A DNA stretch of 64,000 nt from Paraburkholderia humisilvae (GCF_902859855.1 NZ_CADIKH010000003.1:270665-334664); one strand, 5' to 3'. Shown: positions 9,662-20,497, counted from the first letter of the stretch. The notes: generated by a model from the letters alone, not told the origin. Made by a program: numbers and translations.

Positions 9662-10534
9662 TCAGGCGCGCGCGCAACGATCCCTCAATTGCAGAATCAT
9701 CGGTGTGAAGATTAATTGCATCGCCAGCCCCATCTTCCCGCCCGGTACGACGATCACATTCGGCCGCGACATGAACGAATCGTGCAGCATCGTCAGCAGA
9801 TACGGGAAATCGATGCCCTTGGGCCGCGCAAAGCGAATCACCACAAAACTTTCATCCGGCTGCGGAATCTCACGCGCGGTAAACGGGTTCGACGTATCCA
9901 CTGTCGGCACGCGCTGGAAGTTCACATGCGTGCGGGAAAACTGCGGGCAGATATAGTTCACGTAATCAGGCATCCGCCGCAGGATCGTGTCGACGATCGC
10001 CTCATGCGAATAGCCGCGCATATTCTGATCGCGATGCAGCTTCTGAATCCATTCGAGGTTGATAATCGGCACGACGCCAACCAGCAAATCCGCGTGCTGC
10101 GCGACATCGACACGGTCGGTCACCGCCGCGCCATGCAGTCCTTCATAGAACAACAGGTCGGTGCCCGGCTCGACCTCTTCCCATGGCGTAAACGTCCCGG
10201 ACGCCTGCTTGAACTTCGCCGCATCCGCCTCGTCGTGCACGTAGCGGCGAAACTGACCGGTGCCCGACTTCGCATAGTTCGCGAACAACCGCTCAAGCTC
10301 TTCGAGCATATTCGCATCCGGACCGAAGTGACTGAAGTTATGCACGCCGTCGCGCTCGGCCTGCTTCAGCGCCTCGCGCATGCCGAGCCGGTCGAAGCGA
10401 TGAAACGCGTCGCCCTCGACAATCTGCGCGTTGATCTTCTCGCGCCTGAAGATATGCTGAAAACTCTTCATCACGGTGGTTGTGCCGGCGCCGCTCGATC
10501 CGGTCACGGCAATGATCGGGTGCTTGACTGACAT
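9662..10534 (-). CDS. prkB: phosphoribulokinase (class I)
   Basis: 290 residues, typical of bacterial class I phosphoribulokinase (EC 2.7.1.19), which phosphorylates ribulose 5-phosphate to the RuBisCO substrate RuBP. The N-terminus carries the P-loop G-S-S-G-A-G-T-T-T; E-G-D-A-F-H-R and the R-x-P-D-Y-V-N-Y-I-C-P-Q-F segment are also characteristic. The ATG at 10534 follows a GGAGA ribosome site; longer starts to 10684 run into the FBPase gene. It is the last gene of the cbb operon, 70 bp after FBPase. The product is cytosolic and completes the Calvin-specific steps together with RuBisCO. Confidence 0.95.
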   Translation of the reverse strand: MSVKHPIIAVTGSSGAGTTTVMKSFQHIFRREKINAQIVEGDAFHRFDRLGMREALKQAERDGVHNFSHFGPDANMLEELERLFANYAKSGTGQFRRYVHDEADAAKFKQASGTFTPWEEVEPGTDLLFYEGLHGAAVTDRVDVAQHADLLVGVVPIINLEWIQKLHRDQNMRGYSHEAIVDTILRRMPDYVNYICPQFSRTHVNFQRVPTVDTSNPFTAREIPQPDESFVVIRFARPKGIDFPYLLTMLHDSFMSRPNVIVVPGGKMGLAMQLIFTPMILQLRDRCARA

Positions 10535-10604
10535 GCGCGTTTCTCCGTTGCGAGAGTCCGTGGCCATGACGTTGATCGGTACGCGTGTCCGATCGACGCA
10601 CGCT

Positions 10605-11711
10605 TCATGCCGGCGTTTCAGGCAGAAAGAGTGAGCGCTCATTGAAGAGCGGCGACGAAAACGGCCGGTCGGTACCGAGATCATTTTCGCGGTGATAGCG
10701 GCCGATGCGCATCACTTCGTTCTTCGAACCGAGAATCACCGGCACGCGCTCATGCAGGTCGCCGGGCACGACGTCCAGAATCCGCTCACGCCCGGTGATC
10801 GCGTCGCCGCCCGCCTGCTCGATCAGGAAACTCATCGGGTTCGCTTCGTAGAGCAGGCGCAGCCGGCCCTGCATCGTGGTCGCCGTGCGATAGTCGCGCG
10901 GATACATAAACACGCCGCCACGCATCAGAATGCGATGCACCTCGGCGACCATCGCCGCAATCCAGCGCATATTGAAGTCACGCTCGCGGCAACCGCTCTT
11001 GCCGTCCTTGCATTCCTGCACATAGCGGCGCACCGGCGGCTCCCAGAAACGCTCGTTCGACGCGTTGATCGCGAACTCACTGGTGTCTTCGGGAATGCGG
11101 ATGTCCGAATGGGTGAGTACGAAGTTGCCCACTTCCCGTTCGAGCGTAAAGCCGTGCGTGCCGTTGCCGATCGACAGCACAAGCATGGTCGCGGGGCCGT
11201 AGATCGCGTAGCCGGCCGCGACCTGTTCGTGGCCCGGCCGCAGAAACGCGGAGCGTTCCATCGTCGATGCCTTGGCTGTGCCCTGCGGCGCGTGCAGCAC
11301 CGAGAAGATCGACCCGAGCGCACCGTTGATGTCGATGTTCGACGAGCCGTCGAGCGGATCGAACGCGAGCAGATATTCACCACGCGGAAAACAGCGCGGA
11401 ATCTGGTACACATGCTCGATTTCCTCGGACACCATCCCGGCCAGCAAGCCGTCCCACTCACAGTGCTGCAGGAAGATATCGTTGGTCAGCACATCGAGCT
11501 TCTTCTGCTCTTCGCCGTGCACGTTCGCGGAGCGCGCGGAGCCATAGTTGCCGTCGAGCGCGCCGCGCGTGAGCGTCGCGGCGATCGTCTTGACCGATGC
11601 CGCGACGTCGATCAACAGCGCCGACAATCCGCTCGCACGGGGTGAAGGGCTCTGCCTGTCGAGCGCATCGATCAGGAACTTCGAGAGTGTCGTTCGTCCG
11701 TCTCGCATCAC
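10605..11711 (-). CDS. cbbF: fructose-1,6-bisphosphatase class I
   Basis: 368 residues, a class I FBPase (EC 3.1.3.11) that hydrolyses fructose 1,6-bisphosphate and, in Calvin-cycle bacteria, often sedoheptulose bisphosphate too. The metal-site motif [10 protein letters not shown] is intact, as is the G-G-V-F-M-Y-P-R-D substrate-binding region. It begins 6 bp after the cbbX stop and precedes prk by 70 bp, so it is an operon member. This location argues for the autotrophic isoenzyme rather than the housekeeping gluconeogenic one. Confidence 0.93.
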   Translation of the reverse strand: MMRDGRTTLSKFLIDALDRQSPSPRASGLSALLIDVAASVKTIAATLTRGALDGNYGSARSANVHGEEQKKLDVLTNDIFLQHCEWDGLLAGMVSEEIEHVYQIPRCFPRGEYLLAFDPLDGSSNIDINGALGSIFSVLHAPQGTAKASTMERSAFLRPGHEQVAAGYAIYGPATMLVLSIGNGTHGFTLEREVGNFVLTHSDIRIPEDTSEFAINASNERFWEPPVRRYVQECKDGKSGCRERDFNMRWIAAMVAEVHRILMRGGVFMYPRDYRTATTMQGRLRLLYEANPMSFLIEQAGGDAITGRERILDVVPGDLHERVPVILGSKNEVMRIGRYHRENDLGTDRPFSSPLFNERSLFLPETPA

Positions 11712-11717
11712 GCGCTC

Positions 11718-12713
11718 CTAGGAAACCGTGGACTCGGCCCGCGTGGCAGCAGCGGCACGCTGAGGGTCGGGCGTGAGCCGGTCGAACACGCGGCTGGCGC
11801 GAATATCGCCTGCGGTAATCAGCGTAAGCGCCGCCGGGTCCGCCGGTTGCGCGCCGTCGAGCGCCGCGGCAAACAGACGATTCGCCTGGCGCAGCCGCGC
11901 GCGATCAAGCGCATTGCGCACCGAGCGCGCATTCGCGAAATTCGGCTGCTTCACGCGGCGGTCCAGGTAATCTTCGAATGCGCGGCGCGAATCGCAATCG
12001 AACCGGTAGTGCATCGTATCGAGCATCCGTTCGGCAATCGCGAGCAATTCCTCGGCGCCGTAATCGGGAAACGTGATGTGATGCGCGATCCTCGACCGGA
12101 AGCCCGGATTGCTCTGGAAAAACGTGTCCATTCTCGCGGCGTAACCCGCGAGAATCACCACCAGGTCATCGCGCTGGTTCTCCATCGCCTGCAACAGGAT
12201 CTCGATCGACTCCTGCCCGTAGTCGCGTTCGTTTTCCGGACGATACAGGTAATACGCCTCGTCGATAAACAGCACGCCGCCCATCGCGCGCTTCAATACA
12301 TCGCGTGTTTTCGGCGCTGTGTGGCCGATGTACTGGCCGACCAGATCGTCGCGCGTCACCGACACCAGATGATTGCGCCGGATATAACCGAGCCGGTGCA
12401 GCACGTCGGCCATGCGCAGCGCGACCGTCGTCTTGCCGGTGCCGGGGTTGCCGGAAAAACACATATGCAGCGTCGGCGCGCCCGTCGCGATGCCGAGCGT
12501 TGCACGCGCCCGTTCGACCAGCAATTGCGCGGCGATCTCGCGAATGCGGGTCTTCACCGGCGCAAGGCCGACGAGATCACGGTCCAGTTCGCCCATCACG
12601 CCGGCGATGCCCGACTCGCGGTACAGCGCGAGCAGGTTCACATGAGGCGCGTCGGGTGGCGATTCGGGCTGCGCCTCGCGGCGTGCCGGCAATTCAAGCG
12701 TATCGGCAGTCAT
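11718..12713 (-). CDS. cbbX: RuBisCO activase CbbX (AAA+)
   Basis: 331 residues. An AAA+ ATPase with Walker [10 protein letters not shown] (about 95), Walker [11 protein letters not shown], the pore-loop Y-I-G-H region, and arginine-finger and sensor regions typical of CbbX. Red-type activases remodel RuBisCO inhibited by tight-binding sugar phosphates and are switched on by RuBP. The ATG at 12713 has a GGAG ribosome site; the 122-codon extension to 13079 overlaps cbbS and is rejected. It lies 44 bp after cbbS, in the order used with form IC RuBisCO. Confidence 0.95.
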   Translation of the reverse strand: MTADTLELPARREAQPESPPDAPHVNLLALYRESGIAGVMGELDRDLVGLAPVKTRIREIAAQLLVERARATLGIATGAPTLHMCFSGNPGTGKTTVALRMADVLHRLGYIRRNHLVSVTRDDLVGQYIGHTAPKTRDVLKRAMGGVLFIDEAYYLYRPENERDYGQESIEILLQAMENQRDDLVVILAGYAARMDTFFQSNPGFRSRIAHHITFPDYGAEELLAIAERMLDTMHYRFDCDSRRAFEDYLDRRVKQPNFANARSVRNALDRARLRQANRLFAAALDGAQPADPAALTLITAGDIRASRVFDRLTPDPQRAAAATRAESTVS

Positions 12714-12757
12714 GGTCGTCTCCGTTTCGATGCAATCCGGTACGAGGCGCTGTGGCT

Positions 12758-13174
12758 TCACTCGTGCACGTCGGTCCGCGCACCACCGGCGCGGCACCTG
12801 AGCGCATAACGCTGCACACGCCCCCGGCTTTCGTCGCGCTCGAGCCATAACGTCGCTTCCACATCCGGCCGGTTCACGATGAACGACAGCCGCATCGTTT
12901 CGAAACCACGCACGGAATCGAACGCGTTGACCTTGATGTAGTGCTGCGGATGCGCGGCGCGGCATGCGGTCACTTCCTGCATGACGCCCGCCGCATCGCG
13001 CAGATCGAACATCGGCAGCCCCCACATCTCCCAGTATGTGTTGCGCGGATGCGGGTCGTCGGTGAATTCGACCGAGCACGCCCAGCCTTGGCCCAGCGCA
13101 TAGTCGATTTGCAGGCGGATTTCATCGTCGGTCAGATCAGGCAAAAAAGAAAACGTCCCTTGCGTAATACGCAT
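12758..13174 (-). CDS. cbbS: RuBisCO small subunit (red type)
   Basis: 138 residues beginning [15 protein letters not shown], the start typical of red-type (form IC/ID) small subunits. This class has a longer C-terminal hairpin than green-type subunits, which suits the length. It contains the conserved [12 protein letters not shown] segment. The gene follows cbbL by 34 bp and precedes cbbX by 44 bp on the same strand. It caps the L8S8 holoenzyme. Confidence 0.96.
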   Translation of the reverse strand: MRITQGTFSFLPDLTDDEIRLQIDYALGQGWACSVEFTDDPHPRNTYWEMWGLPMFDLRDAAGVMQEVTACRAAHPQHYIKVNAFDSVRGFETMRLSFIVNRPDVEATLWLERDESRGRVQRYALRCRAGGARTDVHE

Positions 13175-13208
13175 GGCGGTGCTCCTTCGTGCGAAGCCAG
13201 GTGATCGG

Positions 13209-14819
<1,611 letters not shown>

Positions 14820-14877
14820 ACAGGTGACGACACAACCCAATGCGCTCACAATAAGTGACGCGGCTGGTGCAACACTT

Positions 14878-14895
14878 TGCTGCGATATCGCGACA
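14878..14895. promoter_or_regulatory. near-perfect palindrome, candidate enhancer site for the pqqA promoter
   Basis: An 18-bp palindrome with outer TG/CA arms and a perfect GCGATATCGC core. Its centre is about 85 bp upstream of the sigma-54-type -24 element, the usual distance for an activator (bEBP) binding site. The activator is unknown. Confidence 0.45.
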
Positions 14896-14969
14896 GTAAG
14901 ACGTGTAAGCAGAAACCCTGGATGTCGGGTACGCCACTCGCGCACCATTCGTGCATGCATTCGGGCCTG

Positions 14970-14986
14970 TGGCACGCACCTTGCAT
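14970..14986 (+). promoter_or_regulatory. sigma-54 (RpoN) promoter of pqqA
   Basis: TGGCACGCACCTTGCAT matches the sigma-54 consensus TGGCAC-N5-TTGCW. The invariant GG (14971-14972) and GC (14983-14984) are exactly 10 bp apart. The expected transcript start is near 14996, giving a leader of about 69 nt before pqqA. Confidence 0.78.
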
Positions 14987-15064
14987 CGCGAAACGGGTCG
15001 ACGCGATCGGCGCGGCAAGCGCCGGCCGCCAAGGCAAATGGCTTTCTTCTGAAGGAGGACGACT

Positions 15065-15139
15065 ATGCAGTGGACAACTCCAAGCTATACTGACATGCGT
15101 TTTGGCTTCGAAGTCACGATGTATATCGCGACCCGCTAA
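15065..15139 (+). CDS. pqqA: PQQ precursor peptide PqqA
   Basis: A 24-residue peptide beginning M-Q-W-T-T-P and ending T-M-Y-I-A-T-R. It holds the invariant Glu16 and Tyr20 (E-V-T-M-Y) that PqqE cross-links and that become the PQQ skeleton. The start has a strong GAAGGAGG ribosome site (15051-15058). The gene is 11.4 kb upstream of pqqB-E, with the methylofuran and fhc genes in between, so the peptide is made apart from its processing enzymes. A hairpin terminator follows at once and probably makes a short, abundant pqqA transcript. Confidence 0.96.
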   Translation: MQWTTPSYTDMRFGFEVTMYIATR

Positions 15140-15153
15140 AGCGCCGAACCCGC

Positions 15154-15183
15154 GGGGCCTCCTTCGGGCGGCCCCGTCCTTCT
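15154..15183 (+). terminator. rho-independent terminator or attenuator after pqqA
   Basis: GGGGCC and GGCCCC arms enclose a short inner stem with a TTCG tetraloop (15154-15175), followed by GTCCTTCTT. It begins 14 bp after the pqqA stop. Partial read-through would explain how downstream genes share the pqqA promoter at lower level. Confidence 0.65.
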
Positions 15184-15285
15184 TCCGCAGTACAGCCGCA
15201 GTATCGTATTTCCCGGTTTTCTCCCGCGTTTTTCCACCCGCCGACCGCCGGTGTATTGCGCGTCGCACGATCAGCGTTGCTCGCC

Positions 15286-15933
15286 ATGATTCACGAAACG
15301 ATCATCACGACCGCGGCACGCGATGGCACACCTCACATTGCGCCAATGGGCATACGTTTTGAAAACGGTCTTGCGATTCTCGCGCCGTTCCGCCCGTCGA
15401 CGACGCTCGACAACATCGTCGCCACGCAAGCCGCGGTCATCAATTTCACGACTGACGTCAGGGTCTTTGCCGGCTGCGTCACGGGCACGCAACACAACTG
15501 GCCAACGGTCGGTGCGAGCCGCGTGCCGTCGATACGGCTCGTGCAGTCGCTCGCGCATACCGAACTGACACTGACCGAAACGCTGGAAGACGCGCAGCGC
15601 CCGACGCTGAAAATGCGCTGCGTGCACAGCGAAACGCACGCGCCGTTTGGCGGCTTCAATCGCGCGCAGGCGGCGGTGATTGAAGGGGCGATTCTGGTCA
15701 GCCGGCTTTTTATGCTGCCGGCCGACAAGGTGGACCGCGAAATCGCGTATCTGCAGATTGCGATCGACAAGACCGCCGGTCCGGACGAACAGACCGCATG
15801 GTCATGGATCATCGCGGCGATTGAGCGCTATCGCGCGAACGCCGCGAAGCAGCCGGGCAGCGCACATGCATCCGCGTCTCCGGCGTCGGGATCGCCCGAT
15901 AACGCGCCGCACACGATGCATGAAACACCCTAG
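15286..15933 (+). CDS. DUF447 family flavin-binding-like protein
   Basis: About 215 residues beginning M-I-H-E-T-I-I-T-T. The ATG at 15286 is taken because DUF447 homology starts there; a TTG at 15256 would add ten residues. DUF447 proteins have an FMN-binding split-barrel fold and are recurrent neighbours of H4MPT and methanofuran genes in methylotrophs and methanogens (family knowledge). The T-x-x-G-x-P-H-I-A-P-M-G-I segment is typical. The C-terminal 30 residues are Ala/Ser/Pro-rich and probably disordered. It is the first gene after pqqA and its terminator. The reaction is unknown; a step in methylofuran or H4MPT synthesis is inferred. Confidence 0.8.
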   Translation: MIHETIITTAARDGTPHIAPMGIRFENGLAILAPFRPSTTLDNIVATQAAVINFTTDVRVFAGCVTGTQHNWPTVGASRVPSIRLVQSLAHTELTLTETLEDAQRPTLKMRCVHSETHAPFGGFNRAQAAVIEGAILVSRLFMLPADKVDREIAYLQIAIDKTAGPDEQTAWSWIIAAIERYRANAAKQPGSAHASASPASGSPDNAPHTMHETP

Positions 15934-16046
15934 AACGTTACCCATCCTTGCAATGCGGCATGAATCATGCGGCACTGCGCCATAGGTCGCACGACAGCAA
16001 GCGCCCATCCTTTCGCCCACCGTCCGCCCCGTTTCTGGAGACCTCG

Positions 16047-16745
16047 ATGACTGCATTGCTAGCAAGCGTCCGCTCGGCTGAAGAAGCGTTCGATGCCGCC
16101 CAGGCCGGCGCCGAACTGATTGATCTGAAGGAACCGCGCAGCGGCGCTTTGGGCAGCGTCGCGACCGACGAAATCGCGCGCATCACGCGTGAGTTGCGTG
16201 CACGCTACCCGGTCAAACCGATCAGCGCGGCGATCGGCGACATGCCGAGCGACGCGCTCGATGACATCACCGCACGTGTGCTCGAGACGGGCGATACAGG
16301 TGTCGATTATGTCAAGGTCGGCGTGCATGCAGGTCCGCACGCGCGTGCGTGCCTCACCCATCTCGCCGGGTTACCCGCGCCGGTGTTGCCGGTATTGCTG
16401 TGCGATGACGGCATCGACCCGCAGCTGGTCGAACATGCGCTCAACCTCGGTTTCGCGGGCATCGTATTCGACACCGCTGTGAAAGACGGCCGCACGCTAT
16501 TCGATTGCATCGACGAGGCGACGCTGACCGCGTGCATCGGCGCGATCCGCGCGAAAGGCGCGATGGTGGGTCTTGCCGGCTCGCTCGGCTGGGGTCAGCT
16601 CGATAAAATCCGCGCGCACGCGCCGGACATCGCAGGCTTTCGCGCCGCGCTGTGTGCCGATGGACGCACCGCGCGCCTCGACCCGCAGCGTGTCGCGCAA
16701 TGGGCGGATGCATTGCATCGGCACCCGCACGCTCAATACGCGTGA
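16047..16745 (+). CDS. mfnB: (5-formylfuran-3-yl)methyl phosphate synthase
   Basis: 232 residues, the DUF556/MfnB family (EC 4.2.3.153). It condenses two molecules of glyceraldehyde 3-phosphate into the furan ring precursor of methanofuran; bacteria use it for methylofuran. The Schiff-base lysine regions L-I-D-L-K-E-P (about 30) and Y-V-K-V-G (about 90) are intact, as is the TIM-barrel G-L-A-G-S-L end. The ATG at 16047 has a CTGGAG ribosome site and gives the family's usual length; the 33-codon extension is rejected. It runs convergently with the amino-acid kinase gene. The product serves the Fhc complex encoded at 20677-25800. Confidence 0.9.
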   Translation: MTALLASVRSAEEAFDAAQAGAELIDLKEPRSGALGSVATDEIARITRELRARYPVKPISAAIGDMPSDALDDITARVLETGDTGVDYVKVGVHAGPHARACLTHLAGLPAPVLPVLLCDDGIDPQLVEHALNLGFAGIVFDTAVKDGRTLFDCIDEATLTACIGAIRAKGAMVGLAGSLGWGQLDKIRAHAPDIAGFRAALCADGRTARLDPQRVAQWADALHRHPHAQYA

Positions 16746-16789
16746 GCGCACCGCTTTCGGGAATGCCGACGTAAACCCGCAGCCTGAAC

Positions 16790-17380
16790 CTAAGCCGCCG
16801 GCGAATTGAGCAAGCGCTCCCGCATCAACCCGACATCGCCCTTGTTGAATAGCTCGACCACGTAATTCGCGTCATTCACGTATTCGACGAAACGCGCATC
16901 GAGCACGCCCTCCGACACGAGCAGTTCAAGCGGCCGGCCCGAGTCCACCGCGCACGACTTGACCACCATCAGCCGTTCCGCATTCAACGACGTCGACAGC
17001 CACGCCGCCAGGCTGTCCGACGTCGTGTCCCAGTTCGTCATCGCATTCGGCGTCGCGGTCAGCAGGCCGATCGGCATCCACACCGCGACCTTGCCATTGC
17101 GCAGCGCGCGCCGGATCATGTCTTCGTTGGTCGCGAGCACGAGTTCGGGCAGCACGCCCTGCATCATCAGCGCGTACTGCGTCATCGCGAGCAGGCACAT
17201 GTTGTGGGCAGCCAGATCGCCGAATTCCCACTCCTTCTGATAGATGCGGACCCGATCAGCGAAATCGCCCCCACCCGGCACGATCACGATGCGCCCGCCG
17301 CCCACTTCCCAAAGCTGCGTTAGCCAATCGCGCAGCGACGGGTCGTGACTCAGGCTGCCCCCGATTTTCACCACCCACAT
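16790..17380 (-). CDS. amino-acid-kinase family protein (MfnE-like)
   Basis: 196 residues of the aspartokinase/uridylate-kinase fold. The start M-W-V-V-K-I-G-G-S-L is the phosphate-binding Lys/Gly-Gly motif, followed by V-P-G-G-G. The ATG at 17380 has a GAGGG ribosome site. Archaeal MfnE phosphorylates aminomethyl-furan phosphate during methanofuran synthesis; the same step for methylofuran is inferred from homology and context. It is the last of three minus-strand genes (ATP-grasp, H4MPT-linked protein, kinase) and starts 105 bp after the middle one. Confidence 0.78.
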   Translation of the reverse strand: MWVVKIGGSLSHDPSLRDWLTQLWEVGGGRIVIVPGGGDFADRVRIYQKEWEFGDLAAHNMCLLAMTQYALMMQGVLPELVLATNEDMIRRALRNGKVAVWMPIGLLTATPNAMTNWDTTSDSLAAWLSTSLNAERLMVVKSCAVDSGRPLELLVSEGVLDARFVEYVNDANYVVELFNKGDVGLMRERLLNSPAA

Positions 17381-17485
17381 GTCGTTCCCTCGCTCTGTTC
17401 CGACTTCACCGGCATCGCTCGTCGTATCCGCGGCCGGATGTGTGCTGCATGGGTCGCTTGTAATTCGGCTATCCCCCTTCATGAG

Positions 17486-18640
17486 TCACGCTACGCGAGC
17501 GGGCTCGGCTTCAGCAGCGCGTGTTTCGCTTGCACCCGGCGCCGCATCCGCCGCCATCAGCAACGCGACCGCCACGCTCGGCGCGCAGGTCGCGATCCAT
17601 TCATTCAGTTCATGCGTATCTGCGTGCGCGCTTGCTGAACACACGCCACCGGCGAGCTCACTGAAATCGACGTAGGCGCGCCCCATGCGGCGCGCCAGTT
17701 CAGCCACCAGAAAACGCCCGCACCCCGCGCCGACCAGCGGCGCATCCGCCAACGCAGGATGCGCGTCGCGAACTTGCGCGACGGTTGCACCGATCGTGCG
17801 TAACTGCTCGAGCCGCCAGGTCTGCGCGAACGCGCGCCATTCATCCGTGCTTGCATCGGCCGCGTCACGGCCGATCATCCGTGCGAGTCGTGCGCAACTC
17901 GCGTCGACGGTTTTTGGGCCGTTATCCGCACTGGGATGCTGATCGTGCGGCGGCCATAGTTCGCCGGTCAGCCGGTAGATATCCGCACTCGTCGCAAACC
18001 ATTCGTTCATCACGCCGGTAGTTTCGCCACGAAACGCGATACGGTGCGCAACCCCGCACAGCGGCGTGCGTACGACCCCTTGGTAAACCAGTTCGCCGGT
18101 TGCGAGCCGGGCCGCATCGTTCGCTCCGCGCGCCACCACCTGCGCGTCGACGATCGGCACGACATCGGTCGTCGTACTGCCGATGTCGATCAAGAGCGCG
18201 TGGGGTCGCCGCGTCGCAACCCACTGCGACGTCGCGAGCCAGTTCGCGGATGCCACCGCGCGCCACCGCACGATCGCGTCGGCAGGCGTCAGCCAGCCAT
18301 GCCACCCGGCGAAAAACCGCACGGCATCCCCTAGCCGCGCGGCAAGCGTCTGCACCAGCACGCGCACGCCTTGCTCGCGATCCGCGAACAGATCGACCAT
18401 TTCGCCGGTCATCGTCACGGCGTGGCGCGAGCCTTGCGCGCCGGCGTCGGGCCAGCGCACCAACACTTCGTCGACCACACGTTCGAGATGCGCGAGCCCC
18501 TGCCACAACGGACAGGCCCACTGCGCGACGTCGACGAGCGTCCCCGCAGCATCGGCGATCGATACCTTCACATGCGCGCCGCCGACGTCCCAGCCGAACA
18601 CCGCGCGCGTGCCGGTTGCGCGATCGTCGGCGCCGCTCAT
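17486..18640 (-). CDS. H4MPT-linked C1-transfer pathway protein (hydantoinase/oxoprolinase-like)
   Basis: 384 residues with an actin/hexokinase-like ATPase fold. The D-V-G-G-A-H-V-K start and the D-I-G-S-T-T-T-D-V phosphate loop (about 150) are visible. It belongs to the family annotated as probable H4MPT-linked C1 transfer pathway protein, related to hydantoinase/oxoprolinase ATPases (family knowledge). The start overlaps the ATP-grasp stop as ATGA, so the two are coupled. It is likely a ligase or activator in cofactor assembly; the reaction is not established. Confidence 0.8.
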   Translation of the reverse strand: MSGADDRATGTRAVFGWDVGGAHVKVSIADAAGTLVDVAQWACPLWQGLAHLERVVDEVLVRWPDAGAQGSRHAVTMTGEMVDLFADREQGVRVLVQTLAARLGDAVRFFAGWHGWLTPADAIVRWRAVASANWLATSQWVATRRPHALLIDIGSTTTDVVPIVDAQVVARGANDAARLATGELVYQGVVRTPLCGVAHRIAFRGETTGVMNEWFATSADIYRLTGELWPPHDQHPSADNGPKTVDASCARLARMIGRDAADASTDEWRAFAQTWRLEQLRTIGATVAQVRDAHPALADAPLVGAGCGRFLVAELARRMGRAYVDFSELAGGVCSASAHADTHELNEWIATCAPSVAVALLMAADAAPGASETRAAEAEPARVA

Positions 18641-19734
18641 GATGGCGTCCTGCCGACGAACAGCGGCGCCCGCGCGCTAGCCGCGCCCGGCTGCGCCTGC
18701 ATCGAATGACCGGTACGCACGCCATGCGCGGCGAGCACATCCGCGGCAAGATTGCGCCCGAGCCGCGCGGACAAGCCGACATACGCCATCGTCACACGCG
18801 GGTTAACCTCGATGACGATCGGCCCGCGCGCCGGATGCCACACCACGTCGATACCGACGAACCCGCGCAGGCCCGGCAGCGCGGCCGCCGAGTGTTGCGC
18901 CAGCGTCTCCAGCACGCAGCCTTGCGGGCTGCGAGGGTCGATCTGATCGATATCCACGCCTTCGAATGCCACGACGCGCCCCGCATGCGCCGCCGACGCC
19001 GCGTCGGCTACGCCAATCCGCTGCCGGTTGATGCTGACGAGCCGTGCGCCCGCTGCCCCCCCGCAGATCAGCGACAGACTCAGCGCTTCACCCTCCACCC
19101 ACGCCTGCAACACCGGGTTGCGTCCGTCGGCGGCACGTGCGCGATAGTCCGCACACGCTTCACGCACATTCTCGTAGCGCCACGTATCGAGGCCGCCCGC
19201 GCCGTCGTCGGGCTTCACCACCCATCCGGCCACGCCGTCCGCGCTGGCGCGTGCAACATCCGTGTCAAGCATGCCGGGATCGAGTGCGGGCGTCGTCGCG
19301 ATGCCGTGAGCCGCGAGCAGCGCCGCGGTCGCGCGCTTGCTCGACGCGAGGCTGATCGCTTCCGGCGTGCAACCGAGCCAGCGGTTCGCGCCGACCGCTT
19401 CGGCAAGCTTCAGCATCAGGCCGTCGCATTCCGGCGCGACGATCGACGCGTAATCGTGCGCGCGCGCCGCCCGCGCGACGAAGTCCATCATCGGCTCCCC
19501 GGGCGCGGCACAATAGTGCGGCAGCGGACTGCGCGACGCGGCCGCGGCTTCGAAGCGCGAACTCGCAAAGCTGACGTCGACGTTGTCGAGCGCACGCACG
19601 TCCTGCACGATCGCATCGCGCATCGCGCGGCCTTCGACGATCAGCGCACTCAAGTCGGCGAGACCGCTTTCGCCCGCAAGATCGGGGTCGATGCCGCCGC
19701 CGGTGAGATACTCGTACACAAACAGCCTGATCAA
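18637..19734 (-). CDS. ATP-grasp ligase (MfnD-like, methylofuran biosynthesis)
   Basis: About 365 residues starting with TTG at 19734 (M-I-R-L-F-V-Y-E-Y-L-T-G-G-G). A GGAGAG ribosome site lies 6 bp before this TTG, while an ATG at 19758 would overlap the divergent HisA-like gene. The ATP-grasp fold shows V-K-P-D-D-G-A-G-G (about 200) and the metal-binding E-V-N-P-R end (about 315). The archaeal homologue MfnD joins glutamate to tyramine in methanofuran. A glutamyl-ligase role for methylofuran is inferred. Confidence 0.8.
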   Translation of the reverse strand: MIRLFVYEYLTGGGIDPDLAGESGLADLSALIVEGRAMRDAIVQDVRALDNVDVSFASSRFEAAAASRSPLPHYCAAPGEPMMDFVARAARAHDYASIVAPECDGLMLKLAEAVGANRWLGCTPEAISLASSKRATAALLAAHGIATTPALDPGMLDTDVARASADGVAGWVVKPDDGAGGLDTWRYENVREACADYRARAADGRNPVLQAWVEGEALSLSLICGGAAGARLVSINRQRIGVADAASAAHAGRVVAFEGVDIDQIDPRSPQGCVLETLAQHSAAALPGLRGFVGIDVVWHPARGPIVIEVNPRVTMAYVGLSARLGRNLAADVLAAHGVRTGHSMQAQPGAASARAPLFVGRTPS

Positions 19735-19747
19735 GGGACACTCTCCG

Positions 19748-20497
19748 ATGCGGGTCATACCGGTTCTCGATCTACTCGACGGACACGCGGTGCGCGCGAT
19801 ACGGGGTGACCGTGCGAACTACCGCCCTATCCAGTCGTCCTTGTGCGCGACGAGCGAACCGCTCGCCGTCGCGCGCGCGCTACTCGAAGCAAGTGGCGCC
19901 GACACGCTGTATGTCGCCGACCTCGGCGCGATCGTCGCGCAACACGCCGATACCTCAACCCTCGCCGCGCTGTGCTCCGGCCTGAACCCTCCCAGCTCCA
20001 CCCCCCGCCATTCCATCCAGATCTGGCTCGACGCGGGCTTCGCCGACTACACATCGATGCATGCGCACCTCATGCGGATCGGCGCGCCGCGCGGCGCACT
20101 CGTGCCGGTGTTCGGCTCCGAGACGCTGCGCACACCCGACGCGCTGCGTGAGGCCGAACGCGCCGGCTATCAGCCGATCCTGTCGCTCGATCGCCGTGCG
20201 GGCCGTCCGCTTCATGCGCCGGGCACGGCTGCCACGCTGCACGACACACCTGCGTGGTGGCCGGCGCGCGTGATCGCGATGACTCTCGACCGCGTCGGCG
20301 CCTACGAAGGCCCCGACCTCGCTACGTTCAACGCACTGCGCGAGCGTGCCGGCGGCGAACGCATCGTGATCGGCGCCGGCGGTATTCGCCATCGCGCCGA
20401 TCTCGATGCCGCCGCGCAGAGTGGCGCACAGGCGTGGCTCGTCGGCTCGGCGCTGCACGACGGCAAGCTGGCGGCGTCGCCGCATGCTGTCAGGTGA
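19748..20497 (+). CDS. HisA/HisF-like TIM-barrel protein of the H4MPT cluster
   Basis: 249 residues. The start M-R-V-I-P-V-L-D-L-L-D-G-H-A-V is HisA-like, and the Y-V-A-D-L-G-A-I strand and I-G-A-G-G-I phosphate-binding strand are present. It is not the histidine enzyme by context, since no his genes are near. HisA-related proteins are standard members of methylotroph H4MPT clusters (family knowledge). The ATG at 19748 has an AAGGGAC ribosome site and lies 13 bp from the divergent ATP-grasp start, so its promoter must lie inside that gene. Confidence 0.78.
   Translation: MRVIPVLDLLDGHAVRAIRGDRANYRPIQSSLCATSEPLAVARALLEASGADTLYVADLGAIVAQHADTSTLAALCSGLNPPSSTPRHSIQIWLDAGFADYTSMHAHLMRIGAPRGALVPVFGSETLRTPDALREAERAGYQPILSLDRRAGRPLHAPGTAATLHDTPAWWPARVIAMTLDRVGAYEGPDLATFNALRERAGGERIVIGAGGIRHRADLDAAAQSGAQAWLVGSALHDGKLAASPHAVR

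Noticed and set aside
12714..13079. Long N-terminal extension of CbbX
   Set aside because: Overlaps cbbS on the same strand; the ATG at 12713 has a good ribosome site and matches family length.
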